A DNA stretch of 64,000 nt from Pseudomonas sp. RIT623 (GTDB lineage Bacteria > Pseudomonadota > Gammaproteobacteria > Pseudomonadales > Pseudomonadaceae). The stretch covers positions 1-64,000 of the forward strand of contig NZ_SOZA01000023.1 of NCBI RefSeq assembly GCF_004519305.1. The letters are read 5' to 3'. Below, piece by piece: positions 44,401 to 52,593 of this stretch. The notes under the pieces are model-generated. The model did no database searches. It saw only the letters and a program-made list of their open reading frames with translations, and had not been told where the DNA came from. Each line of letters opens with the position of its first letter. Position 1 is the stretch's first letter. A program made the translations under genes and the position numbers.

Positions 44401-46049
44401 GCAAGCTGACGCGGGTTCTTCAGCTTGACCGGCTTCTGGGACTGCAACCAGCCATAAGCGGTGCCATTGAATTCGTCCAGGATCAGCTCGGTTGCCAACT
44501 CGGCGTGCTTGAGCACCACCGCCAACCCCTCTGTTTCCTTGGCAAGGGCGCAACTGAACCGCAGCTCATTGTTCGGACCGGTGCTGACTTCAACGCGCAC
44601 CTGATTGCCGTCCTCGATGGTTGTGACGTGAGACAGGTACACCCATGCCGGCTGCTGAACTGTCCGTACTTCACTGCTGCGGCCACGCAAGGACAGCCAG
44701 TGCTTCGCGCCGCGCTGTTCGAGGTAAGCCTCCAGGCTCAGGTAGGGGTTTCTAGGTTTCAATGGATCAATTGGAGGATCGCGCTTGACGGACGTCAGCT
44801 CATACTCGGCGTCCGCAAGACGACGCTGCAGGTAGCGCTTGCCGGCGTGCGTTTTACTCGAGGGAAAGAAGTAGTCAAACAACTTGTTCCTGGCACCAAC
44901 CACGAACGCGTCGTCTGATATGACACGCTTGAGCACATCACGCTGAAGGCTGAACACTTCCGTGGCGTTAGCCATCTCGACGTTAACACCGAACTTGAGG
45001 GCAACGAACATCTGGTCATCACTGCCACGAACGCGCTCCACCGCCGTGGCCACGAGTTGCGTGACGAACGTGGGCGCCAGCTCTTCGCCGTCCTTCTGCT
45101 TTACCGTCACAAACTCATCACGCGCCCACAGCACCTCCGGCGCGGACCACTGCTTGTCCAGGCCCACATAGATAAGCTGCAGCTTCAGCGGGTAACGCCA
45201 GAGCTTGTCCGGATCCTTTGGCGGATCTTCAGGCGGCTCCACCGGCACCTCGACACGCGCATCATGCTGTAGCCAAACCAACTGCAACCGTCCAGCAAAC
45301 CACAGCAGCCGTGCCTCGAGCAGCGTGCCACCCGTGGGCACCTTGATCTCCTGCCATTCGCTCCAGGCATCCGGCAGGATATGCGTGGAGCTCCGATCCA
45401 AGCGTACCTTGACCTTGCGCCAGTAGTAACGAGGCGGGCTGGCGTTGTCGCTGCCCAGCAAGTAATAGTCCGAGTTGGCAAAGGTATAGCCGGTATAGTG
45501 GTCGCCATCCTGGTAGCCCCCCCGATAGTCGATGAAACCGGACTGGGCACGGATACTGTTTTGCTGTTCATACCCTTTAAGGTAGGTGCGCACGGCAGTG
45601 TAGATCGTCTCGTCCTTGAGGCGTCCCTGGCCTAGATCGACCGTCAACTGCTTGAACAACTCCGTGGCATCCAGACGCAGGTCGTAGCGAATGTAGTTTT
45701 CTGGGTAATCTTCCAGTTTCTGATACGCCGCCCACATCGAGTAATTCGACATGGCCTGTTCCCAGAACACTTTCAGTTCCGCAGGGAAGTCCGCGTCGTA
45801 ACCGGGCTCGATATTGTCGAAGATCGAGTGGATATGGCTGACCGTGCAGGCCTGTGCCTCGGCCACGAAACTGGTGGTGACCGCCGACGTGGCTTGGGTG
45901 TCGGTCTTGAAATAACGATCCAGATGATCGGGCGTGATCATATTCAACCCCGATACGCCCAGAATGTCCGGCATGTAATGGTGCATAAACAGATCGCACA
46001 AGGCATCCCGCTCGTGCTCGTTCAATAGATTGCGCAGTGCTGTGTCCAT
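41445..46049 (-). CDS. Tc toxin subunit A, C-terminal half (TcaB/TccB-like pore-forming part)
   Basis: A 1534-aa protein equal to the second half of a full TcA. It opens with LRNLLNEHERDALCDLFMHHYM (end of the alpha-helical shell). The ABC-toxin/neuraminidase-like region follows (DYYLLGSDNASPPRYYWRKVKVRLD), then beta domains. The pore coiled coil comes next (QQAKTLEALEAQRSVVTVQR) with the hydrophobic tip MAPNVFGLANGGMNFGAALM. It ends with the TcB-binding domain (WQFETGRYDTRILRPVVWRA to the end). GAGGT lies just before the ATG, and only 25 bases separate it from the upstream half. The splitting resembles TcaA+TcaB and TccA+TccB of Photorhabdus. The two halves must assemble to make the pentameric injector. 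Confidence 0.9.
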   Translation of the reverse strand: MDTALRNLLNEHERDALCDLFMHHYMPDILGVSGLNMITPDHLDRYFKTDTQATSAVTTSFVAEAQACTVSHIHSIFDNIEPGYDADFPAELKVFWEQAMSNYSMWAAYQKLEDYPENYIRYDLRLDATELFKQLTVDLGQGRLKDETIYTAVRTYLKGYEQQNSIRAQSGFIDYRGGYQDGDHYTGYTFANSDYYLLGSDNASPPRYYWRKVKVRLDRSSTHILPDAWSEWQEIKVPTGGTLLEARLLWFAGRLQLVWLQHDARVEVPVEPPEDPPKDPDKLWRYPLKLQLIYVGLDKQWSAPEVLWARDEFVTVKQKDGEELAPTFVTQLVATAVERVRGSDDQMFVALKFGVNVEMANATEVFSLQRDVLKRVISDDAFVVGARNKLFDYFFPSSKTHAGKRYLQRRLADAEYELTSVKRDPPIDPLKPRNPYLSLEAYLEQRGAKHWLSLRGRSSEVRTVQQPAWVYLSHVTTIEDGNQVRVEVSTGPNNELRFSCALAKETEGLAVVLKHAELATELILDEFNGTAYGWLQSQKPVKLKNPRQLATYTLQQIKDGAGFTFKVGGGDWTPLVNGNNFITVHPQNDASEKMKLSIGSRQWENELTLNGAAATDWVEYEVSQFGSLNVTWRPSADNSPDNDFSVTVAVYTDPTGAWVPYLESQGSGVDFLVFDNLGSSANKLTVRLNSQQVTDLINRAEVSPQAVFAWEAQHLREPVYMPTLRGDTYLGWQRSDEDPALGYFDAYGLYLRELFFYVPHAIASRLQEEQRFAEARDWLGLIFNPQRRQPPTEVVGVDYWGCAWLLHDDTDAPGLEHQLVDPHVIALHAPSHYRKAVFIQYVQLLIDEADLEYRQQTRASLARAWDLYRRASDLMGETPDARTISTWEPQTLAQLLEAGLDEHALLRHEQAVQPADLPKRLDTFLWVGAAAHPAFRLPINQQLLDVWQVLDHRQYNLRHFLSIDGNLMQLPLYDPVANPFDLLLARMGGAGGPSHLQGHRMLVPPYRFRVVVAKAQETVTALMQFGEQLRGFMEMEERTQLEALQFEHAAQIAGYVIGIQEQLYEQQAKTLEALEAQRSVVTVQRDHYQALLEKGLSAQEIAAMVLAGHARLTSTGAGVLQSAGQMLTMAPNVFGLANGGMNFGAALMALGYGGQILAGAEDVAAGILRETAGYQRREQDWRLQFALAEKNLLAIDKQLQAQKHATLAANRALLHSRQLLAHAQQLHEFYQNKSTSASLYSWLRAQASGWYATCFDVAVSLCNAAEACWQFETGRYDTRILRPVVWRADRYGLNAFGDLKMDLERLLQEWLMRNERQLEIRKDVSLQALLQEGLVCDENGTAYDPAKDTVQSILTGKGELWFTLSEDLYNQDYPGHYQRRLHSVALSMPALLGPYENVRVELRQSQSRLLIEADIDGVKHLSAKTPGSGDDRYVRLSLRPGQRTCHSMADRDTGMFNFDPSDERYLPYEGCGAVSTWHLHLPLHDRQGGMLASLSDVIVHVAYYALRGDRQFEQDVKQLLETVSPRVASDSAAY

Positions 46050-46074
46050 GGTGACCTCGCAAGATGCTGCAGGC

Positions 46075-49000
46075 TTAGTGGTGGCGCGCCGTTGCGGGCG
46101 CCTCGGCAGCGGGTATCACCGTGATCTGGCACGGGATGGTCTTCTGGGCATGTTCGAAGCGAACGGCGAAACGCATCGTGGTGGTGAATTCCAAATCCAC
46201 GTTTTTGCTGTCGATTTTCCAGCGCAGCCTGGGCTCGCCCTTCTCGAGCTTCTGCCAATCGCCCAGGACCGGGTCGAATTCCAGACCCAACGACCCTGCG
46301 GAGGGGCCTTCTCCGGATGCAAGGCGCACGTTCTCCCCGAGCTCCAGCAACCGATGCCCATCTGGCAGGACAAAATCCAGATAGTAGGTTTGGATGTCCT
46401 CTTTCGGCTCATAGAGGGTGAACGACGGGCCTTCGCCGACCGGCTCTACTCCGTTGAACCATTCGATCTGCTCATCCAGGGCAGGCACGATCGGAATTGA
46501 CGGGAAGCTATAATCGGGCGTCGAATTCCACTTACGCAGGTGTCCATCCATCTCCTGCGTTAATGCCGGTTCTCGACGTGCAATGAACTGTGCGTGGGCA
46601 TAACCATCGGGGCCAACCAAGGCATTGACAGCAGCTACGGTACGAGTAGAAAAGACCACGGGGAAATTGACCACTGGCCGGCCATCAGAGCTGAACACCT
46701 TCACGGCATACCTGACAACATCATCGCCTTCACGTACCGGCCATGTTGTCGGATCAACCCAATCGATCTGCGCGACGTCTTTCAAGACGTCTATCGCCAG
46801 ACTGCCCTCCGAATCCGCGTGGCCCCCTTCAGGTTTTACGGTGACCGTCAATGTGCTGGCAACGCTGGCGACCAACGTTGCGCTAACCCATCCCGAGGCA
46901 TCGCTTTCACTGCGCGCGTCTTTGATAGCCATACCCGCCGGCACATCCCAGGAGACGACTATTCCCACGGCCGGTTCACCATCCAGGCTAGAGAGCATGG
47001 CCCGAACCATTATGTCTTCGCCAACAACGGCGTGGGTGGTCTGCTTGAACGCACTTACATACGGCTGGTCGGCAAAACCTACGGTGACTTCCTGCAATGA
47101 GTTTTCGATAGCCGGGCAATGGTAGAGAACGCCCCCTGTCCCTTTGCCAAGGCCTCTCACCCTGACCGTACTGAAGCCCTCATGATCCGTAAGCGTGCGC
47201 CCGGTGCTATCGCGGAACGTCCAGTCATCCCTTTGCGTGGTCCAGATGACTTCCTGGTCAGCCGCCGGGTTTGCGTGTATGTCCATCACTCTTACACGCA
47301 GCAAGTGAGTACCCCGGTTGCCTGACAGTGGCCAGGGCTCACGGGGACGACTCTCGAGATCATCCAGCACCAGGTTGTCAGCATCGTAGCCAACGGTCAC
47401 CGCAGTGCTCACCTGTCGACCCAGCAGGTACGTCGCGGTGATGGTGGCTACGCCCATCTTGCTACCGGCATCAAAAATGACTTGGGCTACGCCATCGCTG
47501 TCGGTGTAGCTGAAGTCGTCCTTCAAGATCCCCAGGTTGGTAGCCCAGTTCACACGAATACCCGAGACCGGAACCCCATCCCTGTCGAGCAAGCTGAAAG
47601 TGATTTGCGTGGCGGCAGTCACCTTAGGGTTGGCGATGAGATAATCTTGCCAGGGCTTGCAGGACGGCAATTGGCTTTGACGCAACTCTGCGTCGTTAAC
47701 CGCTGCGCTGACCGGGCGTTCCAGGCTCACCAGCATTTCTTGCGCAGCCTCACGGTAAAGCTGGTGGTTGTCATGCATGCCGAGCCGACTCAGTTTCATC
47801 ACCGACGCGGCGCTCAGGCCGGTCTTTGCGCAAAACTGCTGGATACGCGCCACCATCCACAACTGCGCCACATTGCGCACGATGCCATCGTCGCTGGCCT
47901 GCTTGGCAACGTCGAACACTTCGTTGATACCCCAGCCCAGCAAGGCAGCCACTTCCTCGGCGGCAGCCTCGCGCACCAAGCGCAGTTCGTTTCCACTCAG
48001 CGGGCCCAGCTCCTCGATCAACCTGAAGTAGTCCAGCACAGCGTCTTCGCTCTTGCGTGCCTGACGCACACAGCGGGTATAGCGTGACAGGAAGTACAGG
48101 GTGTGCAGGGTCAGGTCGAGGGAGAGAAGGCTGAAGTGCGTACGCTGTTGGCGTGTCAGCAGGCTGGTGAGCATTGCCGGACTCAAGTCGAACTGCACAA
48201 CGACCTGTGCCAGCCGTTGCATCCGTCGCACCAACGGTAAAATGTCCTTCATCGTCTCGGAAATGCGGCGCGTGGGGACGAATTCGACCGCAAGGGCCAA
48301 CAGCTCATGCACCGTACCAGCGGCCCAATACAGGATCGGCACCGCCAAGGTCGGGTCAACGCCAAGCAACTGGGAAACACTCTGCTGTACCAAACCCCAC
48401 TGCTGCGTGCGAACACGCAACACAACGCCCAGGATCAGCTCGACGACCCGCTCGCTATCTTCGTCACCCAGCGCGACCTCGACCACCACCTGGATTTCCC
48501 GCTTGGCAAAGTTCTCGTACAGGACCGGGTCGAAATCCCGCGTCCCAGGACCGCTTCTGATAACCAGGCCGAGGGCATCGACGACCCTTTCCAGCCGGGC
48601 TTGCCAACGCTTGCCCTCCAGTGCTGGAACGCCAGCCTCCAACAACAGCTTGTCAATATCCGTGAACGGCGACACCTGGTTGGCCAACTCGATGAGCAAC
48701 TCGCTGACCTCAACCGGAATGACATCCAATGTTTCCAGCGGCATGAGCTGCTGCACCAGCCAGCTAACCTGCAACCCTTCCTCGCGACACCACAGCACGC
48801 ATTGGCTGACTGCATGAATGACACTGACCGTGTCGGTGTGCGAGGAAGACTGGTACGGGGTGTTATGCACCTGGCCGGTCAACTGCTTGAGGACCCGACC
48901 ATCAGGGCTAAGCACTTCTAGCAAGGCCAGCAGCTCGATCACGCTGATACCGAGCAAGCGGGCCAGCAAGGTCACCCGGTAGAAGGTGCTCACCGTTTGC

Positions 49001-50691
49001 ACGGAGCGTTTCAACACCGATCCCTCATGGAACTGCATGATCGCCCGCGCCAGGTAGCGGAACGCCTCCATGTTCAAGCGCAGGCCCCGGCACAATTGCT
49101 GCACAGTCCGCATGCTGTCGTCGTCGCTGCCCGCCAGGCTGAACGGCTCGTCGTCCAGCACCAGCGGTACGCTGTCGTCGAAATTGAAGACCCGATCGAA
49201 ATGGCTGGGTGTTTCGCCTGGGCCGTACACCGCGATATCGCCAAGCAAGGTGGCGAAGTCCTCTGCCGTGCAAGCGAACTGTTCCCGCAGGTACTGGAAC
49301 AGCCCCAAGGCACGAAGGGTAGCGGTGCCAATGCGCAACGGCGTGGCCTCGACCCGGGCTCGGCGCCTCGTGGGTTCGCCACGTCGTTGCGCATCGATGG
49401 CCGCGCAGAGCACCTGGTCCGCCTGCGCGGGTGACAGCTGCATGGCATTGGCCACCCGTATCAGGCGGTTGAGACGATCGCAACGTGCCGGGGTCAAGCC
49501 GAGGAAGTGGTTGTCGTTGTCATTGCTGTCCTCCTCCTTCTTGATGGGGCGTGCCACCGCGACAGGATCTGCACCATCGCTGTTGATGAAGCGTGCGCCA
49601 AACTGCATCGAGGCCTTCACCATGGGCGGCGGCCGCAGATTGCCAGAGACTATGGGCGTATGCTCGGCCAGCGCGAACACGGCGTTCATCTGGTCTTCGT
49701 CCATGTTCAGCACTTGGCAGAAGCCCTGCGTTGTCTGAAGGTCCGCATAGCTCTGGATGCCAAAATTTTCCTTGAAAAATCTGCCATCGGCCTGCGCCTG
49801 CGCCTGATCTTCATGAAGCGCCACACCTTCACCGAAGTACGGATCGTCAAGCAGCATGCCCCGCAGAATCGGCCCCAGGCCCGAATATTGCTGCAACGCC
49901 GTATCCGACCACCGCGCATGCACGCCGGAGTGAATGAAATAAGGGAAGTCGATGTCCCCCACTGCCTCCAGGTCGCTGATATGCAACTGGTTGTGCGCCA
50001 GTACGGTTTTGACCTGTTCGGTATAGAACTCATAGGGAAACCGCTGGTAGGGGTGGCGCACCGCGAGCAGTTTGTCCTGTACCGCGATGGGGTCGTAGGT
50101 GCCGGTATCCGAGTTGCCGGCGATGGCATACTTGAGCATGTTGATGACCACCTCGACCTGGGTGACCACACGATTGACTGCGCGCTCATCGAGCACCAGG
50201 CTGAGCACATCAGGCCGACGCTGGGCGAACGTCACAGCGGTGCGCGGATTGGCGCGCTTCTCGAGCTCACGCATGAGCAACTGCAGATCGACCAGCCAGG
50301 CCGTCGGCGAATCGGTACTTTCCATAGCACTAGGCTTGACCTGACCGTTCCACCCGTAGCCAAGCAACTGTTCCAGGACCGGCGCGGCTGGCTGCGCCAA
50401 GAGACCTTTGCGTTGGTCCCCTGCCTGGCCGCTGCCTGCGCTCAGGCGCGCCTCCCTGAACCTGCGCATCAGGGCGAAGAACGTCACATTCAAGCGCTCG
50501 CTCAGTTGCTTGGCCTGATTGGCGTCGAGCCCTGGCAGGCGAGCCATCAAGTATCCCAGGTCTGCCCGCTGCCAATTGAACATCGAGTCCTGGACGAGGA
50601 CCTGGCTATCCAACGTGTCCGGCAGGCCAGGCAGCGTATTCAGCACACGCCCCACCACCGATTCCTTGCGATTGTTGTCAGCTTTTTCCAC
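46075..50691 (-). CDS. Tc toxin subunit A, N-terminal half with Ig-like tail (TcaA/TccA-like)
   Basis: A 1538-aa protein. Residues from about 10 form the VRP1/TcA N-terminal alpha-helical shell (PYQRFPYEFYTEQVKTVLAHN and LEAVGDIDFPYFIHSGVHARW are typical). From about residue 1015 the tail switches to tandem Ig-like domains: Big-1-type repeats with FSLLDRDGVPVSGIRVNWAT, RVMDIHANPAADQEVIW, LSSLDGEPAVGIVVSWDVP and FSSDGRPVVNFPVVFSTRT. The last module resembles those of the 1127-aa neighbour. The GTG at 50691 was chosen because GGAGG lies 7 bases upstream; an in-frame ATG at 50736 has no clear site. It is the first gene of the island and probably recognises the insect host cell. Confidence 0.85.
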   Translation of the reverse strand: MEKADNNRKESVVGRVLNTLPGLPDTLDSQVLVQDSMFNWQRADLGYLMARLPGLDANQAKQLSERLNVTFFALMRRFREARLSAGSGQAGDQRKGLLAQPAAPVLEQLLGYGWNGQVKPSAMESTDSPTAWLVDLQLLMRELEKRANPRTAVTFAQRRPDVLSLVLDERAVNRVVTQVEVVINMLKYAIAGNSDTGTYDPIAVQDKLLAVRHPYQRFPYEFYTEQVKTVLAHNQLHISDLEAVGDIDFPYFIHSGVHARWSDTALQQYSGLGPILRGMLLDDPYFGEGVALHEDQAQAQADGRFFKENFGIQSYADLQTTQGFCQVLNMDEDQMNAVFALAEHTPIVSGNLRPPPMVKASMQFGARFINSDGADPVAVARPIKKEEDSNDNDNHFLGLTPARCDRLNRLIRVANAMQLSPAQADQVLCAAIDAQRRGEPTRRRARVEATPLRIGTATLRALGLFQYLREQFACTAEDFATLLGDIAVYGPGETPSHFDRVFNFDDSVPLVLDDEPFSLAGSDDDSMRTVQQLCRGLRLNMEAFRYLARAIMQFHEGSVLKRSVQTVSTFYRVTLLARLLGISVIELLALLEVLSPDGRVLKQLTGQVHNTPYQSSSHTDTVSVIHAVSQCVLWCREEGLQVSWLVQQLMPLETLDVIPVEVSELLIELANQVSPFTDIDKLLLEAGVPALEGKRWQARLERVVDALGLVIRSGPGTRDFDPVLYENFAKREIQVVVEVALGDEDSERVVELILGVVLRVRTQQWGLVQQSVSQLLGVDPTLAVPILYWAAGTVHELLALAVEFVPTRRISETMKDILPLVRRMQRLAQVVVQFDLSPAMLTSLLTRQQRTHFSLLSLDLTLHTLYFLSRYTRCVRQARKSEDAVLDYFRLIEELGPLSGNELRLVREAAAEEVAALLGWGINEVFDVAKQASDDGIVRNVAQLWMVARIQQFCAKTGLSAASVMKLSRLGMHDNHQLYREAAQEMLVSLERPVSAAVNDAELRQSQLPSCKPWQDYLIANPKVTAATQITFSLLDRDGVPVSGIRVNWATNLGILKDDFSYTDSDGVAQVIFDAGSKMGVATITATYLLGRQVSTAVTVGYDADNLVLDDLESRPREPWPLSGNRGTHLLRVRVMDIHANPAADQEVIWTTQRDDWTFRDSTGRTLTDHEGFSTVRVRGLGKGTGGVLYHCPAIENSLQEVTVGFADQPYVSAFKQTTHAVVGEDIMVRAMLSSLDGEPAVGIVVSWDVPAGMAIKDARSESDASGWVSATLVASVASTLTVTVKPEGGHADSEGSLAIDVLKDVAQIDWVDPTTWPVREGDDVVRYAVKVFSSDGRPVVNFPVVFSTRTVAAVNALVGPDGYAHAQFIARREPALTQEMDGHLRKWNSTPDYSFPSIPIVPALDEQIEWFNGVEPVGEGPSFTLYEPKEDIQTYYLDFVLPDGHRLLELGENVRLASGEGPSAGSLGLEFDPVLGDWQKLEKGEPRLRWKIDSKNVDLEFTTTMRFAVRFEHAQKTIPCQITVIPAAEAPATARHH

Positions 50692-50817
50692 CACCGTGCC
50701 TCCACCAATGTGCACAGGCCTACACAGGGCAGGCATCCAAATGCTTTGGGTACAAATTAGTGCCTGGAGCGCGGCAAACCTACTGGTAAAAATGCTAGGT
50801 GGGGCGCCCCGCGAGGG

Positions 50818-50835
50818 GCCCGGGAACTCCCGGGC
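50818..50835. terminator. GC hairpin in the divergent region
   Basis: GCCCGGG-AACT-CCCGGGC, a perfect 7-bp stem, preceded by the palindrome GGGGCGCCCC (50801-50810). It lies between the start of the toxin island and the DUF2388 gene. It could insulate the two or be part of a leader; there is no T-run. Confidence 0.4.
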
Positions 50836-50899
50836 AAGGCTAAGGTTCTTAACAACATGCAGTAATTCCCTTGGGCTTCACCCTGTTGGAGGACTCACC

Positions 50900-51199
50900 A
50901 TGCGCCGTTTACTGCTTGTTGCTTCGCTGTTGCTGCTGCTCCCTGCCGGCGCCGCGCTGGCCCGCGTCGATGCCGGTGACGTCGCCACCTCGGCCGGGGT
51001 CTCCGCCTCGTTGTACTCGACCTTCAAGGACGACAAACGCATCATCCCCGCCCGCGACGAACTGGCGGCCTTCGTCGCCAGCGGCGGGGCCATCCGTGGG
51101 GCGTACCTGGAGTCGGCGCTGGATCAGGCGCGCCAGGCGCACCCGGGCATGCAGATCAGCGACGAAGACCTGGCCCGCGCCCTGCTCTCGCAGGATTGA
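50900..51199 (+). CDS. DUF2388 family exported protein
   Basis: A 99-aa protein with a clear signal peptide (MRRLLLVASLLLLLPAGAALA). The mature part has the Pseudomonas DUF2388 pattern: TSAGVSASLYSTFKDDKRI, PARDELAAFVASGGAIRGAYLESAL. GGAGG stands 8 bases before the ATG. These proteins are small, periplasmic and of unknown function. It is transcribed away from the toxin island. Confidence 0.85.
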   Translation: MRRLLLVASLLLLLPAGAALARVDAGDVATSAGVSASLYSTFKDDKRIIPARDELAAFVASGGAIRGAYLESALDQARQAHPGMQISDEDLARALLSQD

Positions 51200-51364
51200 T
51201 GCGTCCCGCCGAGCTTGCTGGCCCGGCTTTTTCGGTATTGCCCTGGACGCCCTCGTAGCCGTTGCGGCCACTGACTCGCCTGCAAACTGGCCCCCACCGG
51301 GCGTTCAGGGTCTACGCTGAACGGTTCATGACCACGCCATTCATCATGGACCGAGGCCTTGCCC

Positions 51365-52579
51365 ATGCGTTTGCTAGCCACCACCCTCAGCCTTGCCCTG
51401 GCCAGCGCCCAGGCCGCCGACATCACGCCACAAGACCTGTTCAAGCAGGCCCAGGCCGAACAATCCCACTACCTGGAAACCCTCAAGAACCTGGTCGCGG
51501 TAGACACCGGCACCGGTACCGAAGCCGGCCTCAAGCAGGTCGGCGCCGAATTGGCCAAACGCCTCGAGGCCCTGGGCGCCGAGGTGAAAGCCACAGCGGC
51601 CACGCCCTCGGTGGGCGACAACATCGTCGGCACCTTCAAGGGCAGCGGCAGCAAGGACTTTCTGCTGATGGTCCACTACGACACGGTGTTCGCCCCCGGC
51701 ACTGCGGCCAAGCGCCCGTTGCGCCTGGACGGCGCGCGCGCCTATGGCCCCGGCGTGGCCGACGCCAAGGGTGGCGTGGCGATGATCCTGCATGCGCTGA
51801 ATCTGTTGCAGACCCAACAGTTCAAGGGCTACCGCACCCTGACCGTGCTGTTCAACCCCGACGAGGAAATGGGCTCGGCGGGCTCGAAGGCACTGATCGG
51901 CGAACTGGCGCGCCAGCATGATTTCGTCTTTTCCTACGAGCCACCCGACAAGGACGCCGTGACCGTGGCCACCAACGGCATCAACCGTCTGAAACTCGAG
52001 GTCAAGGGGCGCGCCTCACATGCCGGTTCAGCCCCCGAAGAGGGGCGCAATGCGCTGCTGGAACTGGCGAACCAGCTGCTGCAACTCGATGCGCTGGGCG
52101 ACCAGGCCAAGGGCACCACGGTCAACTGGACCCTGGCCAAGGCCGGTGAAAAAGCCAACATCATCCCGGCCCTGGCCAGCGCCGAAGCGGACATGCGCTA
52201 CACCGACCTGGCCGAGACCGCGCGGGTGCAAGCCGATGCCCAACGGATCATCGGGCAACGGCGGATTGCCGACACCCAGGTCAGCCTGGTGCTGGAAAAA
52301 GGCCGGCCGCCGCTGGCGCAGAACCCAGCGTCGACACAATTGGCAGCTACGGCGCACCAGCTCTACCGCAAGATCGACCGCAGCCTCGAGCCCATCGCCA
52401 TGCGCTTCGGCACCGATGCCGGCTACGCCTACGTGCCGGGCAGCGACAAGCCGGCGGTGCTGGAAACCCTGGGCGTGGTAGGGGCCGGGCTGCACGGCGA
52501 CGACGAGTACATCGAAGTCGACAGCGTGGCGCCGCGCTTGTACTTGAGCGTGGCACTGATTCGGGCGCTGGGGCAGTGA
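51365..52579 (+). CDS. Exported M20 family peptidase, glutamate carboxypeptidase (CPG2-like)
   Basis: A 404-aa zinc exopeptidase with an N-terminal signal peptide (to about residue 18, AQAAD), so periplasmic. The dinuclear zinc site follows carboxypeptidase G2: H104 in LLMVHYDTVF, D133 in GVADAKGG with the same 29-residue spacing, and the catalytic E167-E168 pair in PDEEMGSAGS. The dimerisation domain is in the middle and the last His probably lies in GLHGDDEYIE. Such enzymes release C-terminal glutamate from peptides or folates. The ATG at 51365 was chosen over a TTG two codons earlier. It runs into glcD. Confidence 0.88.
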   Translation: MRLLATTLSLALASAQAADITPQDLFKQAQAEQSHYLETLKNLVAVDTGTGTEAGLKQVGAELAKRLEALGAEVKATAATPSVGDNIVGTFKGSGSKDFLLMVHYDTVFAPGTAAKRPLRLDGARAYGPGVADAKGGVAMILHALNLLQTQQFKGYRTLTVLFNPDEEMGSAGSKALIGELARQHDFVFSYEPPDKDAVTVATNGINRLKLEVKGRASHAGSAPEEGRNALLELANQLLQLDALGDQAKGTTVNWTLAKAGEKANIIPALASAEADMRYTDLAETARVQADAQRIIGQRRIADTQVSLVLEKGRPPLAQNPASTQLAATAHQLYRKIDRSLEPIAMRFGTDAGYAYVPGSDKPAVLETLGVVGAGLHGDDEYIEVDSVAPRLYLSVALIRALGQ

Positions 52580-52593
52580 GCCACGCCAACAGC

